DNA of 64,000 nt from Brachyspira pilosicoli P43/6/78 (GCF_000325665.1 NC_019908.1:1364001-1428000); one strand, 5' to 3'; numbered from the stretch's first letter, positions 43,829 to 52,566 are shown. Numbers and translations: made by a program. Notes: generated by a model not told the origin, from the letters alone.

Positions 43829-44431
43829 CTAATTTATTTTTATAAACAAAGATAAATACAGCTTCATTTCTTTTTCAGTTTCTTTCACAAGATTAAAATT
43901 ACTATTTGATAAAGCCCATTCATAAAAAAAACCTCTAAAAAACACTATAAGCCTCTTGGTTATAACATCAGAATTATCATCAGATATTACTAAATTAACT
44001 TCTCTTAATGAATTAACTAAAGATAAAATATGATTATAAAAAAAAGCATCTTTTGATAATAAAGCATTATTTCTATTCATAATACTATAATTAAATATTT
44101 CAAGTATTAAATCTCCACCTAATTCAGAAACTAATTTAGCAAATTCTTTAAAAGCATATAATATATCTTTATATGAATTAGTTTTATCTTTTGCTAATAT
44201 CTTTTTTTTATAAATATCAGCATTAGTATTAAAAATATAAAATATTATTTCTTGTTTGTTAGTAAAATAATGATAAAAATTACCTATAGATATATCAGCA
44301 TTACTACAAATATCTTTAATTTGAAGCTCATTTAAAGAGTATTTTTTTAACAAATTAATAGTAGTTTCTACAATTTTCTTTTTACTTTTTTCTGCCTGTT
44401 CTTTTCTTGTAAGTTTCTCTTTATTTTCCAT
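43829..44431 (-). CDS. TetR-family transcriptional regulator
   Basis: The start is placed at the ATG at 44431 (MENKEKLTRKEQAEK...), which leaves a normal 200-residue TetR protein. An open frame continues 51 codons upstream but crosses the promoter and start of the divergent gene and is unlikely to be used. The helix-turn-helix is clear: KKKIVETTINLLKKYSL, then ICSNADISIGNFYHYF (about 17-60). The C-terminal ligand domain is not assignable. It is divergent from the alkylsulfatase gene, and a 27-base inverted repeat overlaps that promoter, so it probably represses the hydrolase. Confidence 0.85.
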   Translation of the reverse strand: MENKEKLTRKEQAEKSKKKIVETTINLLKKYSLNELQIKDICSNADISIGNFYHYFTNKQEIIFYIFNTNADIYKKKILAKDKTNSYKDILYAFKEFAKLVSELGGDLILEIFNYSIMNRNNALLSKDAFFYNHILSLVNSLREVNLVISDDNSDVITKRLIVFFRGFFYEWALSNSNFNLVKETEKEMKLYLSLFIKIN

Positions 44432-44452
44432 TTTAAAATTATAACAAACAAC

Positions 44453-44501
44453 TTGACAAATTGCAAATATTTTATAGAATATATTCACCGAATTAATTCT
44501 A
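44453..44501 (+). promoter_or_regulatory. Alkylsulfatase promoter with TetR-type operator
   Basis: TTGACA (44453-44458), 16-base spacer, TAGAAT (44475-44480). The -10 box begins a 27-base inverted repeat: TAGAATATATTC (44475-44486), ACC, GAATTAATTCTA (44490-44501), with 10 of 12 arm positions matching. A protein bound there would block RNA polymerase. Confidence 0.7.
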
Positions 44502-44516
44502 TAAAAAGGAGAGCTA

Positions 44517-46403
44517 ATGAATAAATTTTTTACTTTTATACCAGTTCTAATTTTTTTAATATCCTGTTCTTCTGATAATTTCAACTCAGAAAGAAAAGAA
44601 GCAACAGAATATACAAAAAAAGAAAATGAGAAAATAAAAAACTATTTGCCATTCAATGATAACACAGATTTTGAGAATGCTAAAAGAGGTTTTATAGAAA
44701 CTTCTGATGGTAATGTATCTTTTCCTTTTATATCAAATCAATCAGCACCTGATACTGTTAATCCATCTTTGTGGAGACAGGCTCAACTAAATAATATATC
44801 AGGATTATTTGAAGTAACTCCGGATATATATCAGGTAAGAGGTTTTGATTTAGCAAATATAACTTTTGTAAGAGGAAATACAGGCTGGATTATAATAGAT
44901 GTACTCACAACAAAAGAATCTGCATCTAAAGCAATAGAATTATTTAGAAAGCATAAAGGAAACGACCCAATAACAGGAATAATATTTACACATTCTCATA
45001 TTGATCATTTTGGAGGAATAAAGGGTATTATTGAAAATGCTGATATACCTATAGTAGCTCCTGATGGATTTTTTGAAGAAGCTGTATCAGAAAATCTTTT
45101 AGCTGGAAATGCTATGAGCAGACGTTCTTCTTATATGTATGGAGGTCTTTTACCAAAAGATGAAAAAGGCACAGTTGATGCTGGATTAGGAAAAGTTGTG
45201 GCTAATGGAACTCCAGGAATAATAAAGCCTACAAAACTTATTTCAAAAGATTATGAGTCATATACTATTGACGGAATAGAATTTCAATTTTTAATGGCAG
45301 AAAATACTGAAGCACCTGCTGAATTTATGATTTATATACCAAAATATAAAGCTGCATCAAGTGCTGAAGTAATGAATCATACTCTTCATAACTTATCAAC
45401 ATTAAGAGGAGCTAAGACCAGAGATTCTCTTATATGGACTAAGGCTATAGAAAAATCAAAAGAGTTTTTAAAAGATAGAACAGATGTATTATTTGGTTCT
45501 CATCACTGGCCTATATGGGAACAAAAGAATATAGATGATTTTATTACAAAACATGGCGATTTATATAAATATATTCATGACCAAACTTTAAGACTTGCTA
45601 ATATGGGATATACTCCTATAGAGATAGCAGAAAAAATACAAATACCAGACAGCTTAGCAAAAGAGTTTTATAATAGAGGTTATTATGGCTCTGTAAACCA
45701 TGATGTAAAAGCTGTTTATGATTTTTATTTTGGTGCTTGGTGGGACGGAAATCCTGCTAATTTATATAAACTTCCTCCTGAAGAAGCAGCAAAAAGATAT
45801 GTCGAGTTTATGGGGGGAGAAGATAATATTTTAAAGATGGCTAAAAAATATTATGACAATGGAGATTATAGATGGGTTGTTGAAGTTTTAAATCATGTTA
45901 TTTTTGCAAATCCTAATAATACGAAGGCAAGAAGATTGAGTGCTGATGCTATGGAGCAGCTTGGATATATTAGCGAATCTGCTGTATGGAGAGCTTATTT
46001 ACTTACTGGGGCTTATGAACTTAGAAATGATATAGATAATAATATGAAAGCTCCTCAAACTGTTTCTTTAGATATGATTAATGCTTTATCTGCTGAAAAT
46101 ATGTTTGAATATATATCTGTAGCTTTAAATCCTGATAAAATAAAAGATAAAAATATTTCAATTCTTTTAAATATATCAGATGATGATGAATATCTTTTAC
46201 AAATAGAAAATTCTGTTCTTAAATACAAAAAATATAATAATGAAAATATTGATTACAAAATAGATATAAATATGTCTGATTTCAAAAAAGCTATATTTAT
46301 AAGAAATACAGAAGATATAAATATTTCAAACAAAGAAGCATTCAATGAATTTTTATCTTACTTTGATACGTTTAACTATTGGTTTAACATTGTAACACCA
46401 TAA
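44517..46403 (+). CDS. Alkyl/aryl-sulfatase, metallo-beta-lactamase fold, lipoprotein
   Basis: This 628-residue enzyme resembles SdsA1/BDS1-type alkylsulfatases, which hydrolyse sulfate esters such as dodecyl sulfate to alcohol and sulfate. It has a lipoprotein signal with Cys17. The zinc motif HSHIDH is at 159-164, a second metal-site region with Glu residues lies near 280 (ENTEAPAEF), and GSHHWPIWE near 345 supplies a further His. A helical dimerisation domain (about 400-510) and an SCP2-like C-terminal domain (about 520-628) complete the family layout. AAGGAG precedes the ATG by 5 bases. Expression is likely controlled by the divergent TetR protein. Confidence 0.9.
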   Translation: MNKFFTFIPVLIFLISCSSDNFNSERKEATEYTKKENEKIKNYLPFNDNTDFENAKRGFIETSDGNVSFPFISNQSAPDTVNPSLWRQAQLNNISGLFEVTPDIYQVRGFDLANITFVRGNTGWIIIDVLTTKESASKAIELFRKHKGNDPITGIIFTHSHIDHFGGIKGIIENADIPIVAPDGFFEEAVSENLLAGNAMSRRSSYMYGGLLPKDEKGTVDAGLGKVVANGTPGIIKPTKLISKDYESYTIDGIEFQFLMAENTEAPAEFMIYIPKYKAASSAEVMNHTLHNLSTLRGAKTRDSLIWTKAIEKSKEFLKDRTDVLFGSHHWPIWEQKNIDDFITKHGDLYKYIHDQTLRLANMGYTPIEIAEKIQIPDSLAKEFYNRGYYGSVNHDVKAVYDFYFGAWWDGNPANLYKLPPEEAAKRYVEFMGGEDNILKMAKKYYDNGDYRWVVEVLNHVIFANPNNTKARRLSADAMEQLGYISESAVWRAYLLTGAYELRNDIDNNMKAPQTVSLDMINALSAENMFEYISVALNPDKIKDKNISILLNISDDDEYLLQIENSVLKYKKYNNENIDYKIDINMSDFKKAIFIRNTEDINISNKEAFNEFLSYFDTFNYWFNIVTP

Positions 46404-46428
46404 AACTTTTTCATTTAATATAAATAAA

Positions 46429-46455
46429 AAGGCTATGATATTTTCTCATAGCCTT
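46429..46455. terminator. Convergent intrinsic terminator
   Basis: Perfect 10-bp stem AAGGCTATGA / TCATAGCCTT with a 7-base loop. The A5 on its left serves the minus strand; the T-run on the right is weak. It lies between the alkylsulfatase and HAD genes. Confidence 0.7.
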
Positions 46456-46483
46456 AATATATTTTAAATACTATTCTTTTTAA

Positions 46484-47242
46484 TTATAAATTATTTTCTA
46501 TAATATCAGACACTAAATTAAAATATTTATTTGTCAATTTTTTTATATGCTCTCTAGCATTAATTTGAACATAGCCATCATATTTTTTTATCATATCTAT
46601 ATCGTTGTTAGAATCCCCAGCTACTAATATTTTTTCTATATTTTTATCTTTTAAAATATTTTCAAGATTTTGTATTCCTGTAGCTTTACTAATATTTCTT
46701 CTTACTATATCTATAGCTGTAATATTTCCATAAGCTATTACAGTATCAAATTTATTATTTATTTCATCTTGTATAATTTCTGTAGTATTTACATCTGGAC
46801 TCATTTTATTTATTTGAATAATGTTTGATATATTTTTTGCTTCTTCTATTGTTATTTTTCTGTCTACTTTAAAAGGCAAATTATGCTCTCCTTTTCTAGG
46901 AATTATAGATAAAATCTCATTTTCATTTGATATCTCAACGCTTCCTTCATAGTCATTGTATAAATAATTAATAACTTCCATAGCATTATTTTTTTCTATC
47001 TCTTCTTTAAGCAATATATTATTATTTCTATCTATAATTAAAGCACCATTATTAGCTATAATATAATCAACTTCTATATTGTTTTTATAAGTTTGTTCTA
47101 ATATTGAAAATTTATTTCTGCCTGTAGCAATGGCAAATATATTTCCTTTTTCTCTCCATTTCTTTATAGCATTAATTACCTTATCATCTACAACACGATT
47201 AATAGCTAAAGTCATATCATAATCACTAACAAATAACTTCAT
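46484..47242 (-). CDS. HAD-superfamily (Cof-type) hydrolase
   Basis: This 252-residue protein has the HAD motifs of the IIB subfamily: DYDMT (motif I, about 7-11), ATGRN (motif II, about 39-43), Lys in the third region, and GDSNND (motif IV, about 214-219). Members are small-molecule phosphatases, often acting on sugar phosphates or flavin and pyridoxal phosphate. The substrate cannot be read from the sequence. It starts 2 bases after the yjbQ stop, so both genes are co-transcribed. Confidence 0.87.
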   Translation of the reverse strand: MKLFVSDYDMTLAINRVVDDKVINAIKKWREKGNIFAIATGRNKFSILEQTYKNNIEVDYIIANNGALIIDRNNNILLKEEIEKNNAMEVINYLYNDYEGSVEISNENEILSIIPRKGEHNLPFKVDRKITIEEAKNISNIIQINKMSPDVNTTEIIQDEINNKFDTVIAYGNITAIDIVRRNISKATGIQNLENILKDKNIEKILVAGDSNNDIDMIKKYDGYVQINAREHIKKLTNKYFNLVSDIIENNL

Positions 47243-47244
47243 TT

Positions 47245-47661
47245 TTATTCTCCAATAATCTTGATGAGTACTCTTTTATTTCTCATTCCGTCATACTCAC
47301 CATAAAAAATTTGCTCCCAAGTACCAAAATCTAACTTACCATTAGTAACAGCCACAACAACCTCTCTTCCCATAATCTGTCTTTTTAAATGAGCATCAGC
47401 ATTATCTTCATAACCATTATGCCTATATTGATTATGAGGCTTTTCTGGAGCTAATTTCTCAAGCCAAACTTCAAAATCATTATGAAGCCCGCTCTCATCA
47501 TCATTAATAAATACACTAGCAGTAATATTCATAGCATTGCATAAAACTAAGCCTTCTTTTATTGTACTTTCTTCTAAACATCTTTGAACTTCGTTAGTAA
47601 TATTAATATATCCTCTTCTCTTTGGATAATTTATCTCTAAAACTTTTCTATATGATTTCAT
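47245..47661 (-). CDS. YjbQ family protein (UPF0047, secondary thiamine-phosphate synthase-like)
   Basis: This 138-residue protein matches Yjb[17 protein letters not shown] near residue 17, [23 protein letters not shown] (outline: [11 protein letters not shown], about 45-65), then [35 protein letters not shown] (outline: HLK...GREV.V.V..GKL..GTWEQIF, about 91-123). Some members rescue thiamine-phosphate synthesis in mutants, but the physiological role of the family is unsettled. Full length. Confidence 0.9.
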   Translation of the reverse strand: MKSYRKVLEINYPKRRGYINITNEVQRCLEESTIKEGLVLCNAMNITASVFINDDESGLHNDFEVWLEKLAPEKPHNQYRHNGYEDNADAHLKRQIMGREVVVAVTNGKLDFGTWEQIFYGEYDGMRNKRVLIKIIGE

Positions 47662-47752
47662 TTTTGCATAAACTCTTTTATTTTATTTATTATGTAAAAG
47701 ATTATATCAAAATAAGAATCATTTGTCAAAAATATTTTTGTTGGTTTTATTG

Positions 47753-47780
47753 TTGAAATAAATTTTTTATATGATATAAT
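47753..47780 (+). promoter_or_regulatory. Sigma-70 promoter for the 47.8-50.7 kb unit
   Basis: TTGAAA (47753-47758), 16-base spacer, TATAAT (47775-47780). It drives the 29-residue gene and probably the NuoE/F/G-like genes, as no terminator is seen between them. Confidence 0.6.
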
Positions 47781-47813
47781 AAATATTCAAATTATATAAA
47801 AATGGGAGTGTAT

Positions 47814-47903
47814 ATGCCTTCAGGAAGAAAAAGACTTCGTCAAAAGATGGCTACGCATAAACGCAAAAAACGTTTACGCAAAAATAGGCATAAAAAGAAA
47901 TAA
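47814..47903 (+). CDS. AURKAIP1/COX24-type 29-residue ribosomal peptide (mS38/bS22-like)
   Basis: The ATG follows GGGAG by 5 bases and encodes a tiny, extremely basic protein with KRLRQKMATHKRKKRLRKNR at its core, rich in Lys, Arg and His. This matches, by memory, the short AURKAIP1/COX24 domain family, bacterial relatives of mitochondrial ribosomal protein mS38 and of the mycobacterial small-subunit protein bS22. In those ribosomes the peptide is buried in the decoding-centre region of 16S rRNA. It lies 32 bases upstream of the NuoE-like gene behind one promoter. The domain is recognised by pattern only. Confidence 0.75.
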   Translation: MPSGRKRLRQKMATHKRKKRLRKNRHKKK

Positions 47904-47935
47904 TAACTTTTCATCTCTTTATTTAGAGTTGTTAA

Positions 47936-48208
47936 ATGCAAAAGGACGAGATAAAAACCGTTATAGAAGTATGTGTAGGGCTTCATTGTTCTATGAAGGG
48001 TTCGTATGCTCTTTTGGAATCAATTAGAGCCCATTATGATTTGAAAATCGGCATTCCTTCTTATGACGGTATGCTCCTTAAAGAGGTGGAATGTATGCAT
48101 AATTGTAATAATGCCATTTCTGTTTTAATTAACGGCATAGAATGCAATGATTCTTCTTTTGGCAGCGTTATTAAATATATAGAAGCTGTACATGTTAAAG
48201 TAAGATGA
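47936..48208 (+). CDS. NuoE-like thioredoxin-fold [2Fe-2S] protein
   Basis: This 90-residue protein equals the C-terminal thioredoxin-like half of NuoE/HoxE. The four cluster ligands are in CVGLHC (about 13-18) and CMHNC (about 54-58). It lacks the N-terminal helical domain of full NuoE, as in many stand-alone versions. It is the first of three overlapping or adjacent genes (NuoE-, NuoF- and NuoG-like). The ATGA overlap with the next gene indicates translational coupling. It would pass single electrons to the partner subunits. Confidence 0.8.
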   Translation: MQKDEIKTVIEVCVGLHCSMKGSYALLESIRAHYDLKIGIPSYDGMLLKEVECMHNCNNAISVLINGIECNDSSFGSVIKYIEAVHVKVR

Positions 48209-49341
48209 AAAAATTTATTCTATATAATGATTATGCTACAAAAAATATCAAAGATTATAAAGACAATTTCGGTGATTACCTACACACCACTATTAATGAA
48301 TATGATACTTTGCTTGAATGCTTAAAAATAGCTAACATATTCACAAGAGATGTATATAAAAAATCTTTATATAATATTTTATCAAGCAAAAATAATGATA
48401 ATCAATCTTTAATTATAAATGCCTATTCTTTCGGATATTTAGTATTTAAAGACAAATTCTTTATAGATAATAACCCTCATCTCATTTTAGATTCTGCTAT
48501 ATTAATTGCTAAAATTTTAAACATCAAAAATATAGATATTCTAATTAGAAGCTACTATAATAAAGAAACATTAATTAATGCTATAGTAGAAGCAGAAGAT
48601 TTATACAAAATTGAAAGCGAAATAAATATAAATATATATGATGAAAATAATTTTAGAGAAAATATAAATATTTATTTTATTGAAAGACAAAAATATGCAT
48701 TAGATTTAGAAACTGTTATACAATTTGGATATTTTGCTCATATGGGATTAGAAAATTTCTCTAAATATGGAAATGAAAACCATAAAGGTACATGTTTAAT
48801 TTCTTTTTCTGGTGATATTCCAAATGTAAATTTACATGAATTTCAGTTTGGAAGTTCATTTAATGAAATAATTAAAGCCAGCGGATATATTTCTTATAAC
48901 AATGATATAAAATGTGTATTTACAAATGGATTTTTAAATGCCCCTACTACTTTAGAGAGTTTAAGCAGTAAAAGTTTATCATATGATGAAATAAATATTG
49001 GTAATGGGGGTATATGTTTTATAGCAGAAAATAGATGCATGCTTAGAGTAGTAATGAAAATTATTCAATTTGCAAAAAGTATTTCTTGTACAAACTGCAT
49101 GCCTTGTAATTATGGTTTTAATTTATGCGAGTATTATTTAAATAAAATTATATTAGGAAAGTCTAATAGTAATGATTATAAAAATTTAGTAAATGCTGTA
49201 GAGATGATTATTAAAGGCTCTTCTTGTATATATATATATAATATAGCAAAATGTATAATAGAGACTATAAAAATGTTTGAATATGAGTTTATATATGCTT
49301 TAGAAAAAAAGATAACACTTTATAGTTTTATTAATAAATAG
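48205..49341 (+). CDS. NuoF-like protein with eroded FMN/NADH site and intact 4Fe-4S site
   Basis: The C-terminal half of this 378-residue protein aligns with NuoF/HoxF. It has GNENHKGTCLISFSGDI near residue 192, INIGNGGICFIAE near 259, the cluster motif SCTNCMPCNYG (about 288-298, normally ESCGKCTPCREG) and the fourth ligand in GSSC. The N-terminal flavin site has decayed. The GRGGAGFPTG loop is unrecognisable, and NADEGEPG reads NAYSFGYLV (about 73-81), although the adjacent NPHLI is kept. It is therefore unlikely to oxidise NADH with FMN in the usual way. The Fe-S cluster path seems preserved. Confidence 0.75.
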   Translation: MKKFILYNDYATKNIKDYKDNFGDYLHTTINEYDTLLECLKIANIFTRDVYKKSLYNILSSKNNDNQSLIINAYSFGYLVFKDKFFIDNNPHLILDSAILIAKILNIKNIDILIRSYYNKETLINAIVEAEDLYKIESEININIYDENNFRENINIYFIERQKYALDLETVIQFGYFAHMGLENFSKYGNENHKGTCLISFSGDIPNVNLHEFQFGSSFNEIIKASGYISYNNDIKCVFTNGFLNAPTTLESLSSKSLSYDEINIGNGGICFIAENRCMLRVVMKIIQFAKSISCTNCMPCNYGFNLCEYYLNKIILGKSNSNDYKNLVNAVEMIIKGSSCIYIYNIAKCIIETIKMFEYEFIYALEKKITLYSFINK

Positions 49342-49359
49342 GGTAATTGTAAATATATT

Positions 49360-50724
49360 ATGATAGTAAGATTTAATTTTAATGGACGAGAGATATCATC
49401 ACAAAGCGGATATACAATATTAAAAGCATTATCGTATGTTGGAATAGATATAGCACATTTATGTTATTACAAATTAGACAGAATAAAAGATTTTGAAGAA
49501 GAAAAAGAAAATGATTTGCTTAAATGTAAACTTTGTTTGGTTAAAGTAAAAAAGAAAAATGAAGAGGAATATAGTTTAAAATATGCTTGTAATGAGATAG
49601 TTGAAAATGGAATGGATATTATAAGCAATGATGAAGAGATTATCGAATACAGAAAATCTTTACTTAAAGCTATACTTTACATGCATAAACCATTTTGCGA
49701 TAAATGCAGCAGTTATTACAATTGCAGATTAAAAAAATATATAGACTTTTATCAATTAAAAATAGAAAGGTTTGAAGGAGATAATGATTCAAAATTAAAA
49801 GAGATAAAAACTATTGTAGACAATTTTAATTTAGATAAAAATATAAAAATTGATTATGATAAATGCATTAATTGCGGAGTTTGCAGCAGATACGAAACTA
49901 TATCTGGTTATAAGAATATGATAGTAGATTTATGCCCTACTAAGGTGTTTAGAGTTGATAGAAAAATTGATGATAACGAAGAGCAAATTGAATATAAAAA
50001 AATAAATAGCTTTTGTATTGGATGTAATAAACTTTGCGAATGCAATTATTTTTATGATGAGAAAACTATAATAGATATACAATCACCAGAATTAAAAAAA
50101 TATGGTATATGCGATTTTGGACGTAATATGCTATATTATTCAAATAAAACTTTTGAATACCCATTAATAAATGGGATAGAAGATGATTTTAATAAAGCTA
50201 AAGATTTATTTCATAAGTTTTTAGAAGAAACAGATAAAAAAGATATTTTAGCAATTTCTTCTAGTCTTTATACTATGGAAGATTTGGAAGCTTTTAATGA
50301 TTTTATATATTCACTAGGAATTACAAACTTTATATATAAAAAAAATATTATAAAAACAACATCTGATGTCATTAGAGAAAATTATACTAACATTAACAAA
50401 TATTCATCAAAGAATTATAAATATACTTTAAATGAGATAAATAATAGTTTTAATAAGTTTATAATATTAGAAGACCCTTTATTTGAAATAGTAGATGATA
50501 CAATGGACTTTATACAGAAAAACAGAAGAAATTATATAGTATTTACTCCTTATCAATCTATTTTAGCATATAATTCTTATTTAACTTTTCCTATTGCTGG
50601 GTTTGGAGAGTTTGAGGGGGAATATATAGATTCTCATGGTAAAAATAAGTTTATTAAAAGTTTCTTAGAAAAAAATAAAAATAGATTAGAGTTTAAGAAT
50701 TTAATAAAATATTTGTATTTGTAA
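49360..50724 (+). CDS. NuoG-like iron-sulfur protein without a full molybdopterin domain
   Basis: This 454-residue protein carries four cluster motifs in order. A [2Fe-2S] site has HLC near residue 29, CKLC near 53 and YAC near 70. A HxxxCxxCx5C site (HKPFCDKCSSYYNC, about 107-120) follows. Next is a ferredoxin-like CxxCxxC plus CP (CINCGVC..., LCPTKVF, about 168-200). Last is the NuoG-type CIGCNKLCEC with a downstream IC (about 219-250). These match subunit G of complex I and the clostridial-type hydrogenase N-terminus. The remaining 200 residues are far shorter than the NuoG molybdopterin-like domain. With the NuoE- and NuoF-like partners it forms an electron-transfer module. Confidence 0.78.
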   Translation: MIVRFNFNGREISSQSGYTILKALSYVGIDIAHLCYYKLDRIKDFEEEKENDLLKCKLCLVKVKKKNEEEYSLKYACNEIVENGMDIISNDEEIIEYRKSLLKAILYMHKPFCDKCSSYYNCRLKKYIDFYQLKIERFEGDNDSKLKEIKTIVDNFNLDKNIKIDYDKCINCGVCSRYETISGYKNMIVDLCPTKVFRVDRKIDDNEEQIEYKKINSFCIGCNKLCECNYFYDEKTIIDIQSPELKKYGICDFGRNMLYYSNKTFEYPLINGIEDDFNKAKDLFHKFLEETDKKDILAISSSLYTMEDLEAFNDFIYSLGITNFIYKKNIIKTTSDVIRENYTNINKYSSKNYKYTLNEINNSFNKFIILEDPLFEIVDDTMDFIQKNRRNYIVFTPYQSILAYNSYLTFPIAGFGEFEGEYIDSHGKNKFIKSFLEKNKNRLEFKNLIKYLYL

Positions 50725-50787
50725 AAATTTATTATATAATATATATATATAGGTTTATGATTGAGCTTTATTATAAGGAGTTTATTA

Positions 50788-52356
50788 ATGGTAAATTCAA
50801 GATATAATATACTCTCTAATCTTAAAGATAAAACTTATGATCTTTTAATTATAGGCGGCGGAGTAATAGGTGCTACTATCGCTATGAAAACAGCAAGAGT
50901 AGGAATTTCAACCCTTCTAGTAGAAAAACATGATTTCTCATTTGGTTCATCTTCTAGAACTTCAAAAATGCTTACAGGCGGTTTTAATGATATGACTGCT
51001 AATAACTTCATATCTACAGTTTTTAAAGTTAGAGAAAGAAATAATATCATTAATAAATCCTCAGCCTCCCCTTTTGGAATATTATACCCAATATATTTTA
51101 GCGGCGGTACAAATGCTAATTCTGGTTTAATAAGAAATGAATTAAAAGCTAATATATATGATTTAATGTCAATTTTTGGAAAAACTAAAAAACATAAATC
51201 TCATAGCAGAAACTCTGTATTAGAAACTTTACCGGATTTAAATAATAATGACGTAATAGGAGCTACAGAGTTCTTTGAAGGTAAAATAGATGACAGCAGA
51301 TATGTTTTAGAATTGTTATTAAAAGCTAAGGAATATGGTGCTGATATTATTAATTATGCAGAAGTAAAAGCTTTTGATTATAATGAAAAACAAATTAATA
51401 AAACTATACTTTCAGATAAAATAAACGGCAAAATATACGAAATAAGTGCTAAAAAAATATTAGTTGCAGCTGGAGCTTGGGGAGATAGTATAGTATCTAT
51501 GCTTCCAAAATCTAACTTTACAGATAAAGTAAAATATGTAAAAGCTACTAATTTTATAGTTGATAGCGATATAATTCACATTAATAAATCTGTTGTTTTG
51601 CCAAAAATAAAAGACCGACCTAATGTTTTTCTAACAAAATGGAAGGATATGACTATAATAGGACCTGTTGTAAAAAAGTATACAGGTAATTTAGATTGTA
51701 TATATTCAACAAGTGATGAGATAGAATATTTACTTGATATTTATAATACTTATTTTGGCTCTATAGTTAATAAAAACCATATAGTTACTTCACAATCTGG
51801 AATGATGACTGTTAATCCTATGGATATGAAGATACATTCGCACCCTATTTATGATTTATTTATGGTTGAGGGCGGAAATTTCACTATGTCTTCTCATCTT
51901 GCTATTAAAACTTTACTTAAAATGTATGGTAAGCCTTATAAGTGGTTTAGCGTTAAAAAGTTTATGAATAATAGAATAGATAAAGCAGTAGATTGGGTAT
52001 TAAACAAAGATACTGTTAAATTTTTAATAGATTATTTCGGCTCTGTTGATATGGTATTAAGATTAAATGAATTCTGTAAAAATGATTCCTCTTTGCTTGT
52101 CTCTGTTGGTCTTGATAATAGAATACCTAGAGGATTAATAAAATATTTTGTTGAAGTAGAATATGCAATGCATTTAGATGATATAATGATGAGAAGATTA
52201 AGATTTATACTCACAGAAAATGATTGCGGAACATTATTAGCAGAACATATTGCCCAAGAAATGGGTTTAATTTTGGGTTGGGACAGTAAAAAGGTAGAAT
52301 ACGAAATAAAAAGATATAGAACAGAGATAAAGAGAAATAGAGTTTCTTTATATTAA
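50788..52356 (+). CDS. FAD-dependent glycerol-3-phosphate dehydrogenase-like protein
   Basis: This protein (522 residues from the preferred start) has the FAD-binding motif LLIIGGGVIGATIA near the N-terminus and SSSRTSKMLTGGFNDM near residue 52, as in GlpA/GlpD. It should oxidise glycerol-3-phosphate to dihydroxyacetone phosphate and pass electrons to quinone or another carrier. I use the ATG at 50788, with AAGGAG 8 bases before it, rather than a TTG 27 bases upstream. The C-terminal helical domain (about 390-522) fits the GlpO/GlpD type. It lies 63 bases after the NuoG-like gene; a functional link is possible but not shown. Confidence 0.82.
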   Translation: MVNSRYNILSNLKDKTYDLLIIGGGVIGATIAMKTARVGISTLLVEKHDFSFGSSSRTSKMLTGGFNDMTANNFISTVFKVRERNNIINKSSASPFGILYPIYFSGGTNANSGLIRNELKANIYDLMSIFGKTKKHKSHSRNSVLETLPDLNNNDVIGATEFFEGKIDDSRYVLELLLKAKEYGADIINYAEVKAFDYNEKQINKTILSDKINGKIYEISAKKILVAAGAWGDSIVSMLPKSNFTDKVKYVKATNFIVDSDIIHINKSVVLPKIKDRPNVFLTKWKDMTIIGPVVKKYTGNLDCIYSTSDEIEYLLDIYNTYFGSIVNKNHIVTSQSGMMTVNPMDMKIHSHPIYDLFMVEGGNFTMSSHLAIKTLLKMYGKPYKWFSVKKFMNNRIDKAVDWVLNKDTVKFLIDYFGSVDMVLRLNEFCKNDSSLLVSVGLDNRIPRGLIKYFVEVEYAMHLDDIMMRRLRFILTENDCGTLLAEHIAQEMGLILGWDSKKVEYEIKRYRTEIKRNRVSLY

Positions 52357-52492
52357 GCATTCTTTTGTAAAAAATATTTACTTTATAGCTAATTTTTAGC
52401 TATTTAGTACATTCATATGTATAAAATGTATAATAAATATCTATAATTTAGCGTATTTAAGTAAAAAAATAGTAAATTTATTGTAAAAAATA

Positions 52493-52545
52493 TTGACAAT
52501 AATCCTAAAATTTGTTATATTATAATTGTAAAGATAATTTACAAT
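52493..52545 (+). promoter_or_regulatory. Promoter and perfect palindromic operator of the PepSY-like gene
   Basis: TTGACA (52493-52498), 17-base spacer, TATATT (52516-52521). Just downstream, ATTGTAAA-GATAA-TTTACAAT (52525-52545) is a perfect 8-base inverted repeat with a 5-base centre, placed at the expected transcription start. It looks like a repressor site; the repressor is unknown. Confidence 0.65.
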
Positions 52546-52566
52546 CACTTTTTAAGGAGTTTATTT

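Noticed and set aside
44432-44584. 51-codon N-terminal extension of the TetR gene
   Set aside because: It would run through the promoter, operator and start of the divergent gene, and TetR proteins begin close to the helix-turn-helix as the shorter form does.
52525-52545. Rex binding site
   Set aside because: Rex sites have arms TTGTNAA/TTNACAA with a 4-base centre; here the centre is 5 bases, so the match is off.
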